Shown: positions 33,634 to 44,272 of the stretch, in pieces
Layout of the letters: each line of letters opens with the position of its first letter
Numbering within the stretch: the first letter of the stretch is position 1
Origin: Psychrobacter proteolyticus
GTDB lineage: Bacteria; Pseudomonadota; Gammaproteobacteria; Pseudomonadales; Moraxellaceae
Reading direction: 5' to 3'
Length of the DNA: 64,000 nt
Assembly: GCF_003350005.1 (NCBI RefSeq)
Contig: NZ_QLKS01000004.1
Coordinates: forward strand, 1 to 64,000
Notes under the pieces: generated by a model
Seen by the model: only the letters and a program-made list of their open reading frames with translations
Database searches by the model: none
Told to the model about the DNA's origin: nothing
Made by a program: the position numbers and the translations under genes

Positions 33634-36600
33634 TAGTCAGACTGACCCCTTCACCCAATAATTTTTGCATTTTATTGAGCAGCTCTTTTTCTTGGAATGG
33701 CTTACCCATATAGTCGTTTACACCAATCTCTAATGCACGCTCGCGATGTTTTTCACCTGTACGTGACGTTATCATAATAATTGGGATCTGTTTTAGACGA
33801 TTGTTATGTCTGACTTGAGTCGCCACTTCAAAGCCATCCATACGAGGCATCTCAATATCGAGTAGTATCATGTCGGGAGTCATATCTTGCAATATCTCAA
33901 TTGCATCAATACCATCTTTAGCAACTGCCACATTGAATCCTTGACGCTCTAAGAAGCGCGAGGTTACTTTACGTACTGTCACTGAGTCATCGACAACTAA
34001 AATAGTAGATTTATACTCTATACGCCCTTTTCTACCTTCAGTTGCTTTCGTCGTATTTTTAACCAATTGCGCATTACGCATCAAAGCGATCAGATCGAGG
34101 ATGATCATGACTGAACCATCACCCATAATAGTTGCAGCTGAAACCCCTGGGATATTCGATAACTGCTGACCTAGCGGTTTAACAACAACTTCTATACGTG
34201 ACCCTGCAATCTGATCCACTTGCAGAGCAATATTTTGTCCAGTGCGGTTCTTAATGATAATAAGTGGCAGACTAGTATTGGTATTCACAACCAATTCATT
34301 TAACTTATTGCCTGATAAGATCTCATTTAGATAGCGTACTCGATATTCAGTATCTTCAAAGTTCAGTGTAGCATCATTTGATTGATAATAATCATAGAGC
34401 TTCTCAGGATTAACTCGAACCACGCGCTCAATCTGTACCAATGGTATGGCGTAGTAACGGTCTGCAGCACGGACGACCAGTGCGTCTGACACGGCTACCG
34501 TCAATGGTAAACGCATCGTGAAAGTTGAGCCTTTACCCAGCTCTGAAACAACAGAGACTGAACCACCTAGTTGGCGAATCTCACTAATAACAACATCCAT
34601 GCCAACACCACGCCCAGAAATCTGTGTCACTTGCTTACTGGTGCTTAATCCCGCATTGAAGATATATTGCATAATATCAAGGTCAGACAAACTATTGTCG
34701 TCCGCATCAATCAGACCTTGAGAGATGGCTTTACTGCGTACTGCCTCAACATCAATACCACGGCCGTCATCTGTTAATTGCATGACAATTTCACTGCCTT
34801 CACGATGTACTTCGAGAGTGATACGACCGCTACGCTCTTTACCTGATTTCAAGCGGGTTGATGTCGCCTCTATACCATGATCGACAGCGTTACGTAGCAT
34901 ATGCTCAAGCGGTGAAGTAATACGCTCTAGAATGGTTCTATCCATCTCATCATCAGCATTAATAATGGTCAGATCAACAGATTTATTAAGCTCATTAGCT
35001 GTTTGACGTACGATACGTTCAAGGCGTGGTGTCAAGCGTGTAAATGGCACCATCCGTGAATTCATCAAACCGTCTTGCAGCTCAGTCTGGGTACGAGATA
35101 GCTGTAGCAGCAAGCTTTCACTGTCGCGTGTCTTTTCTAATAATGTATGGTTAATATCAACCAAATCCGAGGCTGACTCCGTTAACGACTTAGACAACTG
35201 GTTCAAAGATGAGTATTGATCCATCTCTAGGGGATCAAAGTCTTCATTATTGATGAGCTCATCATCTATCTGAGACAAAATCTGTGCTTCTAGCTCAATT
35301 TCCATACGACGTAACTGATCTGCCAAGCGTTGTACTGTCGTACCCATCTCTTCAATACTGTTTGTTAAACTGCTAATACCCATATCGATACGAGCACGGT
35401 TAATCGCTGACTCACCAGATAGGTTAATCATATGCTCAATCAAACCACCTGAGATACGAATCATTTCATTGCTATTAGCGTTCTGATCTTCCTCGTGAGC
35501 ATCTCTATGCATAGAGGGCATTTCACTGATGTCTTTTGCAAAATACTGTGAATCGTGGTTTTCTTTAGCAATTAGAATTGCTTCGCGCTGTGCTTGTAGA
35601 GACTCTTTAGGTATGGTTTTTAAAGTATCAGGGTTTTTCCCAAACTGCTCTAACGCTTTAATCAATAACGTAGGCGTTGGTGGATTAACATGTTGTTGAA
35701 GAATAAATACCGCATCGGCTAGCCAATCATGACTAGCCACCAGCAACTCTAATACTTTTTTGGTAGCTGGACGTCGATTGCTGACGAAATCCGTATAGAC
35801 TGACTCCATTTCATGAGCCAAATCAGCAATTCCAGAGGCAGTCACCATTCGCGCACCACCTTTTATGGTATGTAAATCGCGCTGGAGTGCCTGTAACGCT
35901 GTGGTATTACCCGTATCTTTCAAGAATAAGTGTAGATATTTATTACGATTGGTAAGCTCTTCCGCCTCTTCCAAAAATACTGCTAATATATCAGGATCAG
36001 GTAACCCATTAGCCCATGATTGCTTAATCATGCTATCCAAACTTAAGATATTCAATGCTTCATTATTGTTGTCAACAACATCAGTAGTAAGGCTTTGCGC
36101 TTCAGATTCAACATGATTTTTTGGCGCTGGTATGACTAAATCGACTACTACTGGTAACGTTTTTGCTTTTTCAAGCTGTTGTAACTGTTCAATAAGCTCT
36201 GGGGTAAAGAAAGATTTTTTGTGACGCACGATATGCATCACTTGTAGCGACATCGTGTCTTGCACCATTTGCATGATTTCAAGCCACTGTGCTGTTGGCA
36301 ATCTGCGGTTTTCTACGAACGACTCATAAACACTTTCTGCCTCATGGGTCAAATCACCAATACTACGGATACCAGCCATCCGTGCACCGCCTTTAATCGT
36401 ATGCAAATGACGCTGTAAAACTTTCAACGCATTAATATTAGTAATATCAGTACGCCATTTATTAAAGCTTTCATCTAGCGCAGTATCAAGCTCTTGCGCT
36501 TCTTCTAAAAATATTTCTAACAGCTCAATATCAGTATCAATCGTCTCAAACTGGATTTCAGGAGCTGGCACGGCTCTAACGATGAAACCACTGTCTGCAT

Positions 36601-39600
36601 TGTTATCATTTTTTTGATAAATACTTTGGAGCTCGTTGAGTACTTGCTGATCTATCTTTAATGAGGTACTTCCAGCTAAAGCATCAAATAGCCCTACCAA
36701 CTGCGCATGCCCCGCAAGCAATATCGCTTGATTATCTTTATCTTGAGCTTTATCGATATTACTGCTCAAATAGCGATATGCATTGCCCAGCTCATTGAGA
36801 ATTGCGATAAACTTTGGAAATGCTTGCGCTTTGTCCATGAGAGAAGCTATTTGTGACATTTGCTGCTCTATATAGCCTTGAATATGCTCTACTTCTGTAT
36901 GATTCAATGCATTATCTAATTCCCACTCAGCATCAAGTAACGTATCAATATTGCTATCTAGCAACTCTTCTATCGTCGGCTTCTTATCTACTCTTGTAGT
37001 ATCATTAACAGTGTATTGCTCGCCAAGCATGGCTTGCAATGACGCTATATCTTTCTGACTTTGCGAACTTTCATTCACTAACGATATGTCGCACTCTTTT
37101 GTATTTTTCTTATAATTGTTCAAATATCCCTCTATCAGATTGGCTGACTGGGCTAATGCTTCTAAATGCTGCGCATTCATTTCTATATCCTGCTGCTGTA
37201 ACAACTCCAAGCTATGCTCGATGGTTGCGCTGACTTCACTGATAGCAGCTAAAGCACTAGAGCCAGACGCACCTCGCAACGTATGAAATGCACGTACGAT
37301 TTCATCTGTAACTTCGATATATTGTTCGGTGTCATTATCTTTGACAAACTGCTCAATGTAACTAAGTAACGCTTCTGCCTCATCAATAAATATTTTACAA
37401 AATACTTTTTCTTCTTCGCTTTGAGGGGTTAAAACAATAGACGCTTCTGCCATTCTTTCATTAACCGTATGAAAGGTCTGCAAAGTGGCATCTATTGTAT
37501 TGTCATCACTATCCCTGAGAGTAGTCTCATCTGTACCAGTTTGTAGATCCGATTCATTCTCTAGCTCGTCTTTAAGACTAGGTACTTGCGGAGGTACGAA
37601 ATTGTGATAGCTGAACGCAATATTTTGTTGTTTACTGTATGCATTAGCACAAGCAATCCATAATGGGATGATAGATGGATAATCTTGACTGTTTCTTTCA
37701 AACGTAATAAGCATTTTAGGATAAGCCGCCAATACATCTGTAATCAACTGACATATATCTTTTGAGATGGCGACACTTTTATCCAATACACGATTAAGCA
37801 TGTTTTCTATAGACCATGCCAGTTCGGCTGTATAGTTTGCGCCCACCATACGCCCTGAACCTTTTAAGGTGTGGAAGCCACGGCGAATATCTTTTAGTGC
37901 CTCTAAGTCAGTCGACGACATCTGCCATTTTTCATATAATGGGCCGATTTCTGCCAACACTTCATTGGCTTCTTCTAGAAATATCTCTTTGATGTCAGGA
38001 TCTGCATCTTCAGTATCAAGTGGTAGCTGATTGGCTTGCACAGCGAAAGGAATAAGGCTCTCTGGCATTTCTAGATTAGATACATACTCATTCGTGTATT
38101 CTTTACTATCAGAGTTAATGACTGGCTCCCTATTATCAGTATCATTACCAACGCTTAATAATAATGAGTTTTCTAGATCTGCGTCACTCTTTAAGACAGT
38201 ATTGGTTGTATCTAGTAAAAAGTTTTCTAATATAGTATCAGTATGATCAGTACTAGAGTCAGTCAGCGTCATTCCACTATTAATAGGCTGCTGACTCATT
38301 AGGTTATTACTTTGTAATATAATAATCGCAGGGTCACAACTCGGTAAGCGCTGCGCTTCAAAATCTGATACCAATGCTGGCAGAGCTCTTGTTGTCTCAA
38401 TCACAAGATTTACGACCTGATCGGTGACAGGTAGAGTTTCATCTAATACACGATTGAGTAGGTTTTCAATGGACCAGGCTATCTCACTGATACTAAAAGC
38501 GCCCACCATACGACCTGAGCCTCTCAAGGTATGGAAACCTCTACGCACTTCAGTCAATGGTGTTAAGTCTTGTGAGTCTTGTTGCCAAATTGGAAGGAAA
38601 TCTTCTAGGTCAGTAATAATTTCGGTTGCTTCTTCGATAAAGATACTGTGGACATCTTCATCCGTCTCAAAGTTATCAGGCTTCACACTTTCACGAGCCC
38701 GCTTTAACGCATCACTTTCAGGGTTATCGGATAGACTCAAATCATCGTGTTCAACCACCTTTTCATAGTCTAAACGGATGAGTGGTCCGACCTCACCACT
38801 ATCATCGTAACGCAAGACATTATTCTCGGTCACTTTTTGAGTAAACATTGTTGCATTGATTGTGTCTGGTGCTTCAAGATATGTATCAAGAATCTGTGCT
38901 GCTCTAGCAGTATGCTCGTTCGCTAATGTAAGTAAGTGTTGATCAAATACTTGCTGCGCTAGGTAATCAAGTAATAGCTCGACCGAGGTTAAACTTTCAG
39001 CCAGTGCCTGAACCAAATCCCAACTCTTCACTTGGACCTTATGAACGTTTAACTGGACAAATATACTGCTTATATCGTCTATTGTCTGACGTACGTCTGG
39101 CAATCCAATATCATCGAAAGCTTGACCAATACTTTCAAAATCATTCTTAGTTGGTAGTAACTCAACATCTTGGCGATGTACATACTCGTCGAAACTTCGC
39201 TTTATTTCTTCTACAGCGATACGTAGCTCACGTAAGCCATCGTCAGCAAGATTAGCTTCATTTTTACCTATAGAGTTTGACTCTTGGCTATCGACCACTT
39301 CAGATTGAATAGCAAAAGAGGTCATGCTACCAATTTTAAAAGAGATAGCTTGCTCAGTATCACGAATAGCGCTGTATAATTCTTGAAGTTTACGCTCAAT
39401 CTGCCACTGCATTTGAGTAAACCCTGTCTCTGACAGCAAGGATTGCTCTAAATCTGTAATAATTGATGTAACTTGAGACGCATAATAGCTCCAACCTCGA
39501 TTTTCGAGTTGGCTTTGTATATTCTGTAGAGGCGCTATCAAGGAGTCTGGCTCATCTAACTTAAAAATAAGCGCCTCAATTCTATTTAATAGCTGAGGTA

Positions 39601-40540
39601 AAAAACGTGGAGCTGTCGTTGTACTTTGCGTAACTTCTTCTAAAATAGTCTGCGTACGTTTGCTACTATGCGTAAGGTAACTTAACTCGATATAAATGGT
39701 AGTGATCAATCTTATTGTTGTATCTGAAGTAAGCTTTTTTGTTTGAGCACAGGACTCTATAACTTGTTCCAGCCAACTTAATATAGACGCGTAAGCTTCA
39801 GGAAGGGGCATCTCGTTACGAGCAAGATCACTTAGCCACAATTCCGTTAAATACCACAGTCTTTGTAAATCACTATCCTGTGTCGTTTGCCATAAGTATT
39901 GGCTAACTTTTTCTAAGGTGCTTAGTAAAGAGGACTGATTTATATTAGTAGCTAGCAATGCCTGCACTTTTTGTCGCCATACCAATAACAACTGCTGATA
40001 TTGTTCACTTACTAAACTAACAACGGTATCCCCTGTCGGTACTACCAATTCAATAGTATTGAATATATTTTCTTGCACTGCGCCTTGTGTAATTGAGTGA
40101 CTATCTGAGTATTCAAATTGGGCATGGCTAGTATCTATGATAGGTAAATCAGTCACCGAACCTTGTTGAGCTAATACTTGGTTTAAACCATCAATGGCTC
40201 TATTTATTAGGCTAGTATGATAACTTCCTGTACATACATATTGATTGATCTCGCGTTGCAATAACTGGTGAGAAAACTGACCTATACGACGCTCTTCAGT
40301 AGACAAGCTATTATGACTTTCTAAATGTATTAGTTGACTCAGCTGACTGGCGATACTTGCTAATAACGGAAGGTTAACCATGACTAGTGCACCACTAATC
40401 TGATGATAGTGTGATATCAGTTGGTCATGATTAATGCTAGGTTCACCTAATTGCCAACCATCAGAGATTTGTGATAATTGCTTATTGAATAATGGTAGTA
40501 ACCACTCAAGTGTCACGATGTCATTGGGCTGGTTTTTCAT
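33623..40540 (-). CDS. chpA: chemotaxis hybrid kinase ChpA (PilL) of the type IV pilus system
   Basis: This very large (2305 residues) CheA-type kinase controls twitching motility. Five histidine phosphotransfer domains with intact motifs are visible: HTLRGSGRMVG (near residue 670), HTLKGSGRMVG (890), HTLRGASGSSA (1085), HTIKGGARMAG (1380) and HTIKGGARMVT (1555). The first 600 residues hold at least one degenerate copy (HQISGALVMVN). Dimerisation follows, then the ATPase with HMLRNAVDHGIE (about 1880), DDGRGID and ISGRGVGMDVV, a CheW domain, and a C-terminal receiver with phospho-Asp in ILLDIEMPRMDG (about 2228). Like P. aeruginosa ChpA it is a multi-Hpt relay hub. It is followed by chpB and preceded by pilK. 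Confidence 0.95.
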   Translation of the reverse strand: MKNQPNDIVTLEWLLPLFNKQLSQISDGWQLGEPSINHDQLISHYHQISGALVMVNLPLLASIASQLSQLIHLESHNSLSTEERRIGQFSHQLLQREINQYVCTGSYHTSLINRAIDGLNQVLAQQGSVTDLPIIDTSHAQFEYSDSHSITQGAVQENIFNTIELVVPTGDTVVSLVSEQYQQLLLVWRQKVQALLATNINQSSLLSTLEKVSQYLWQTTQDSDLQRLWYLTELWLSDLARNEMPLPEAYASILSWLEQVIESCAQTKKLTSDTTIRLITTIYIELSYLTHSSKRTQTILEEVTQSTTTAPRFLPQLLNRIEALIFKLDEPDSLIAPLQNIQSQLENRGWSYYASQVTSIITDLEQSLLSETGFTQMQWQIERKLQELYSAIRDTEQAISFKIGSMTSFAIQSEVVDSQESNSIGKNEANLADDGLRELRIAVEEIKRSFDEYVHRQDVELLPTKNDFESIGQAFDDIGLPDVRQTIDDISSIFVQLNVHKVQVKSWDLVQALAESLTSVELLLDYLAQQVFDQHLLTLANEHTARAAQILDTYLEAPDTINATMFTQKVTENNVLRYDDSGEVGPLIRLDYEKVVEHDDLSLSDNPESDALKRARESVKPDNFETDEDVHSIFIEEATEIITDLEDFLPIWQQDSQDLTPLTEVRRGFHTLRGSGRMVGAFSISEIAWSIENLLNRVLDETLPVTDQVVNLVIETTRALPALVSDFEAQRLPSCDPAIIILQSNNLMSQQPINSGMTLTDSSTDHTDTILENFLLDTTNTVLKSDADLENSLLLSVGNDTDNREPVINSDSKEYTNEYVSNLEMPESLIPFAVQANQLPLDTEDADPDIKEIFLEEANEVLAEIGPLYEKWQMSSTDLEALKDIRRGFHTLKGSGRMVGANYTAELAWSIENMLNRVLDKSVAISKDICQLITDVLAAYPKMLITFERNSQDYPSIIPLWIACANAYSKQQNIAFSYHNFVPPQVPSLKDELENESDLQTGTDETTLRDSDDNTIDATLQTFHTVNERMAEASIVLTPQSEEEKVFCKIFIDEAEALLSYIEQFVKDNDTEQYIEVTDEIVRAFHTLRGASGSSALAAISEVSATIEHSLELLQQQDIEMNAQHLEALAQSANLIEGYLNNYKKNTKECDISLVNESSQSQKDIASLQAMLGEQYTVNDTTRVDKKPTIEELLDSNIDTLLDAEWELDNALNHTEVEHIQGYIEQQMSQIASLMDKAQAFPKFIAILNELGNAYRYLSSNIDKAQDKDNQAILLAGHAQLVGLFDALAGSTSLKIDQQVLNELQSIYQKNDNNADSGFIVRAVPAPEIQFETIDTDIELLEIFLEEAQELDTALDESFNKWRTDITNINALKVLQRHLHTIKGGARMAGIRSIGDLTHEAESVYESFVENRRLPTAQWLEIMQMVQDTMSLQVMHIVRHKKSFFTPELIEQLQQLEKAKTLPVVVDLVIPAPKNHVESEAQSLTTDVVDNNNEALNILSLDSMIKQSWANGLPDPDILAVFLEEAEELTNRNKYLHLFLKDTGNTTALQALQRDLHTIKGGARMVTASGIADLAHEMESVYTDFVSNRRPATKKVLELLVASHDWLADAVFILQQHVNPPTPTLLIKALEQFGKNPDTLKTIPKESLQAQREAILIAKENHDSQYFAKDISEMPSMHRDAHEEDQNANSNEMIRISGGLIEHMINLSGESAINRARIDMGISSLTNSIEEMGTTVQRLADQLRRMEIELEAQILSQIDDELINNEDFDPLEMDQYSSLNQLSKSLTESASDLVDINHTLLEKTRDSESLLLQLSRTQTELQDGLMNSRMVPFTRLTPRLERIVRQTANELNKSVDLTIINADDEMDRTILERITSPLEHMLRNAVDHGIEATSTRLKSGKERSGRITLEVHREGSEIVMQLTDDGRGIDVEAVRSKAISQGLIDADDNSLSDLDIMQYIFNAGLSTSKQVTQISGRGVGMDVVISEIRQLGGSVSVVSELGKGSTFTMRLPLTVAVSDALVVRAADRYYAIPLVQIERVVRVNPEKLYDYYQSNDATLNFEDTEYRVRYLNEILSGNKLNELVVNTNTSLPLIIIKNRTGQNIALQVDQIAGSRIEVVVKPLGQQLSNIPGVSAATIMGDGSVMIILDLIALMRNAQLVKNTTKATEGRKGRIEYKSTILVVDDSVTVRKVTSRFLERQGFNVAVAKDGIDAIEILQDMTPDMILLDIEMPRMDGFEVATQVRHNNRLKQIPIIMITSRTGEKHRERALEIGVNDYMGKPFQEKELLNKMQKLLGEGVSLTNEG

Positions 40541-40570
40541 AGGTTGTTCCTAACTCGTCTAGGCACCAAT

Positions 40571-41518
40571 TTAGGCACTAATTTTTTGCCACACATTAAC
40601 CTGTGGGTGCGCAATTCGGCGCATATTTGAAGGACGCCAGAACAACGCCTCACCTGGAGCCAATATAATATATCCATGTAACGCACACTGCTCTGATAGT
40701 CGATTCAAAATATCACGCTGATCAAATTTACGAAAATATAGCAGCATGTTTTGACAGATAATCACATGTTGGAGATGCGCAGTGGGTGGTTCTTTTTCAA
40801 AAATATTGTGTACAGCAAAACTAACATATGATTGTAAAATAGGAGCTACTTGCCAATCCCCATAGGTGTTACTGTTAACATCCATCATTTTTGATGCAGG
40901 CGATAAGGAGTTAATGCTTACTTTATCTTTCACACGCTTTGTAGAAAATGGTTCAATGAATTGCTGGAACGGCTGCGGTATTAAACCTCGTTGTCTTTCG
41001 TCATATTGTCCAAGTCGTGCGTTTTTAATCGCTTGTTCACTAACATCCGTTCCTAATATCTTATAGTCTAAGAACCGCTTTGCTGACAGACTCATTGCCA
41101 ATGACCAGACTTCTTGTCCATTTGCACAGCCAACACTCCAAATGCGAACCAGAGAATCAATATCACTTACTTGTTTATGCTGTAACGCACATTTTACGAC
41201 AAAATCTATAGAGGGCTGGTGCCGGAAAAAACGACTTTCGTGGATTAGCACATTATCTAACAAACATTGACGCAGTTCAGTATTTTTAGGTAGCTGACAC
41301 CACAGTTCTTGAGCAGATAATCCATTCGATATGGCTGTACCTTCAATTGCATTAACTAACCACTGTAGTTGCCTCTCCGGTAGCACAAAACCGATCTCTT
41401 GTTCTATATAATTTTGCCATTGTCGTAGGTTGACAGGAGCGAATTGCATCAAAGTACTGGTTAATGCAAATTCAGCTATAGTAAATGGGCCTCTGACTGC
41501 TTTAGTAAAATTGTTCAC
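40571..41518 (-). CDS. pilK: CheR-type methyltransferase PilK
   Basis: This is the SAM-dependent glutamate methyltransferase of the Pil-Chp receptor. The N-terminal helical CheR domain (NYIEQEIGFVLPERQLQWL) leads to ESRFFRHQPSIDFV, then SAM motif I VRIWSVGCANGQEVWSLAM (the first Gly-rich turn is C-A-N-G-Q, as in PilK). ILGTDVSEQAIKNARLGQYDERQ follows, with the LLYF-type strand HVIICQNMLLYFRKFDQRDIL. Length is 315. Its ATG lies about 120 bases downstream of pilJ, and 30 bases separate its stop from chpA. Confidence 0.9.
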   Translation of the reverse strand: MNNFTKAVRGPFTIAEFALTSTLMQFAPVNLRQWQNYIEQEIGFVLPERQLQWLVNAIEGTAISNGLSAQELWCQLPKNTELRQCLLDNVLIHESRFFRHQPSIDFVVKCALQHKQVSDIDSLVRIWSVGCANGQEVWSLAMSLSAKRFLDYKILGTDVSEQAIKNARLGQYDERQRGLIPQPFQQFIEPFSTKRVKDKVSINSLSPASKMMDVNSNTYGDWQVAPILQSYVSFAVHNIFEKEPPTAHLQHVIICQNMLLYFRKFDQRDILNRLSEQCALHGYIILAPGEALFWRPSNMRRIAHPQVNVWQKISA

Positions 41519-41640
41519 GTGACCTACTATGACTCCTGTTGCCCATCACTATTAATTGCACAGAACATGGGCTAACATTTCGATCAAATAAAGTAATCAA
41601 GCTTATCAGGGTTAGACCATACAAATTATAGAGTATGATA

Positions 41641-43056
41641 TTAGACGCCTTCTGCCAATTCCTGCTCAGTATTTAGTATTTCATCGCCTAGCAACTCGTC
41701 ATCATTAGAGACTTTAAAACCTGTCACAGACTCTTGGAGTGCCGCTGCCATTTCATTCAGCTGCCCAATAGAGCGGGCTGTTGCCATCGTACCAGATGAG
41801 GTTTGTGAAGTAATATCTTGAATAATATTCATAGTATGAGAAATATGGCCAGCAGACTCTGCCTGCTGTAATGCAGCGTTTGAGATGTTTTGAATTAAGT
41901 CAGCCAAGGTGTTAGAAACGCTCTGTACTTCTTCTAGCGCTTCACCTGCATCTTTTGCAAAACGTGCACCGCGCACTACTTCAGACGTTGTTGATTCCAT
42001 TGACATAACAGCTTCATTGGTATCCGCCTGGATGGTTTTTACCAAAGTTTCGATCTGCTTGGTTGCATTCGCTGAACGTTCAGCTAGACGCTGAACCTCA
42101 TCAGCAACAACCGCGAAACCTCGGCCCGCTTCCCCTGCCATCGATGCCTGAATAGCAGCGTTCAATGCCAAAACGTTGGTCTGGTCAGCAATATCATTAA
42201 TCAAGCCAACGATATCACCAATCTCCTGTGAAGACTCACCAAGTCGTTTGATACGCTTTGAGGTTTCTTGAATCTGATCGCGAATAACGTTCATACCCTC
42301 GATAGAACGCTGTACAACTGCTGCCCCATTGTGAGAGATAGCCACTGAGCGCTGAGCAACTGTTGCTGATTCTGCCGCGTTGTTTGAAACCTGATCAATC
42401 GAAATTGTCATTTCATTAATAGCCGCTGATACTCCAGCAATTTCTTGGGCTTGATGTTCAGAAGCTTCAGCTAATTCCACAGCATTCATCTGTGTTTGCT
42501 CCGAGGATTGCGACACTCGGTTAGCTGTACTGTTGATAACCAAGACCAATTGACGTAGTTGATCAATTGCAAAGTTTACTGAGTCAGCAATCGCCCCAGT
42601 GAAATCCTCTGATACAGTAGCATTGACTGTCAAATCCCCTTCTGCCAAATCCCCCAACTCATCAAGTAAACGCAAAATCGCTATCTGATTACGTTCGTTT
42701 TCTTCCTGGATTTGGCGAGCCCGTTCAGACTCAGCTTCTGCTTCTTGACGACGACGTAGTGTTTCTTTCTCAATAAGCAATCGCTCTGAACCACCGCGCT
42801 GCTTCAGGAGCTGGTAGGAAGCAAATAGAATACCTAACGCACCAAGGGCGAATATAGCCGCTGGTATGATAACCGACTGATTAAAACTACTAAAATACTG
42901 ACTTACTGATGATAGCGAGTTAATCAACCAAATCAGACAAGCCAAACTTAATAAAACAAAGAATCCTAACAGTAGTTTCCACGTACTATCAGCATCTGTG
43001 CTGTCTGCTGTTGTTTTGGCCATACCAGCTACAGGTTTTTTTATAAAATCACTCAT
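41641..43056 (-). CDS. pilJ: chemoreceptor PilJ, very short periplasmic loop
   Basis: This is the methyl-accepting receptor feeding ChpA. The signalling hairpin is unmistakable: [39 protein letters not shown]. Two membrane helices (about residues 26-46 and 61-81) are separated by only about 14 residues, so the periplasmic sensor region seen in P. aeruginosa PilJ (682 residues, two PilJ-N domains) is absent. A coiled region with a degenerate HAMP then leads to the signalling domain. Start ATG 43056 has AAAGGA upstream; the TTG at 43074 would overlap that site. Sensing may rely on transmembrane contacts such as with PilA or cytoplasmic inputs. Family is certain. Confidence 0.92.
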   Translation of the reverse strand: MSDFIKKPVAGMAKTTADSTDADSTWKLLLGFFVLLSLACLIWLINSLSSVSQYFSSFNQSVIIPAAIFALGALGILFASYQLLKQRGGSERLLIEKETLRRRQEAEAESERARQIQEENERNQIAILRLLDELGDLAEGDLTVNATVSEDFTGAIADSVNFAIDQLRQLVLVINSTANRVSQSSEQTQMNAVELAEASEHQAQEIAGVSAAINEMTISIDQVSNNAAESATVAQRSVAISHNGAAVVQRSIEGMNVIRDQIQETSKRIKRLGESSQEIGDIVGLINDIADQTNVLALNAAIQASMAGEAGRGFAVVADEVQRLAERSANATKQIETLVKTIQADTNEAVMSMESTTSEVVRGARFAKDAGEALEEVQSVSNTLADLIQNISNAALQQAESAGHISHTMNIIQDITSQTSSGTMATARSIGQLNEMAAALQESVTGFKVSNDDELLGDEILNTEQELAEGV

Positions 43057-43230
43057 CTTACATATTCCTTTCAAACAATCGTCAAAGTCTAATCGTGACT
43101 GACTTTGACAATCTTATTGTTATCAAAACAATGATTAACAAAGCCTGTATAAATGCTGACATCGAATCGTATTTTGTCAGTCGCTATTATCCTGTCGTTA
43201 CTTAGTCGACAAGTACCCTATACTCGACAG

Positions 43231-43761
43231 TTATATCGCAGCATCTGCATACTGAGGATCCTGCACAAGCAAACTTGGCATGAATACATACCAGTCTTGC
43301 TCATTTTTAAAAAATTTACCATGATTGTAAGGCGCAAATGGCGACTCTTGGTCGATGGCTTCTGGACGATATTGTTCTTTCGTGAACTGTTCAATACCAA
43401 GTACTTGATCAACCAATAAACCTGAAAAATTATCATCATAATCAATGACAATAATTTTTCGGTGGCTCATTTGCGTTAGGCGACTCGGTACTTGCAAAAA
43501 ATGTGATAAGTCTGTTAAGGGCAATAAGCGGCCACGAATATTAGCGATGCCTAGCATCCAAGGCTTTACTAGAGGTAACGTAGTATATTCTGGCATAGAT
43601 AATATTTCTGATACCTGACCCATAGGAGCAACTAAACGTTGCCCCCCAACCTCAAATACCACACCTTGCCAATCGAACGCTTGTCCACCGCGGCGACCAC
43701 TTTTACGTGCCCGTGCCAAGTCAGCTAGACGCAGAAGCTCAATAAATCCTCTAGAAGCCAC
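43231..43761 (-). CDS. pilI: CheW-like adaptor PilI
   Basis: This couples PilJ to ChpA. The 176-residue protein is a single CheW domain with a short basic N-terminus: GVVFEVGGQRLVAPMGQVSEIL, then PLVKPWMLGIANIRGRLLPLTDLSHFL, and VIDYDDNFSGLLVDQVLGIEQF. The GIANIRGRLLPLTDL turn is the receptor and kinase contact. It lies 3 bases after pilH. The gap of about 170 bases to pilJ contains no obvious terminator, so continued transcription is likely. Confidence 0.93.
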   Translation of the reverse strand: MASRGFIELLRLADLARARKSGRRGGQAFDWQGVVFEVGGQRLVAPMGQVSEILSMPEYTTLPLVKPWMLGIANIRGRLLPLTDLSHFLQVPSRLTQMSHRKIIVIDYDDNFSGLLVDQVLGIEQFTKEQYRPEAIDQESPFAPYNHGKFFKNEQDWYVFMPSLLVQDPQYADAAI

Positions 43762-43764
43762 AAA

Positions 43765-44127
43765 TTACTCCATCACTTTGCGAATCATATGGACCAATCC
43801 ATTTTCATCAACTGGTTTGTTCATATACTCTTTGGCGCCTTGACGCTTACCCCATACTCTATCTGTTTCCTGATTTTTAGTACTAATCATAATGACAGGA
43901 ATATGAGCAGTCGTTTTGCCACGAGTAATTTTTCTTGTAGCTTGGAAACCGTTCATTTCTGGCATCACTACATCCATCAGAATAACATCTGGCAAGTGAT
44001 CAGCTGCCATCTGACAGCCTTGCTCACCGTTTGTCGCTTCTAAAATTTGAAAATTATTTTTGGCAAGAATATCGCGAAATTTCGCCATTTCTGATGGCGA
44101 GTCGTCAATGACTAGAACTGTAGCCAT
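43765..44127 (-). CDS. pilH: response regulator PilH
   Basis: This is a stand-alone receiver domain: VLVIDDSPSEMAKF (acidic pocket DD), phospho-Asp in DVILMDVVMPEMNGF, and PVIMISTKNQETDRVWGKRQGAKEYMNKP with the conserved Thr/Ser and Lys. In the Pil-Chp system PilH acts opposite PilG, favouring pilus retraction or serving as a phosphate sink. Start ATG 44127 has AAAGGAAATGCCC ahead of it with proper spacing. The earlier ATG at 44133 is too close to it. It is followed by pilI after 3 bases. Confidence 0.94.
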   Translation of the reverse strand: MATVLVIDDSPSEMAKFRDILAKNNFQILEATNGEQGCQMAADHLPDVILMDVVMPEMNGFQATRKITRGKTTAHIPVIMISTKNQETDRVWGKRQGAKEYMNKPVDENGLVHMIRKVME

Positions 44128-44272
44128 GGGCATTTCCTTTATTTTCTAACTAATCCATGAGGATCTATTGTTTAATAAAAACGATTCAAAACTGTTACTT
44201 AAACTACATGAGTCTTAATTTTTAATCGTAATGTCTCAATAATGCATAATCTAAAGTGATACTAACCATCGA

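Noticed and set aside
43153..43419. Plus-strand frame antisense to pilI
   Set aside because: pilI on the other strand has a full CheW domain; the antisense frame has no recognisable features.
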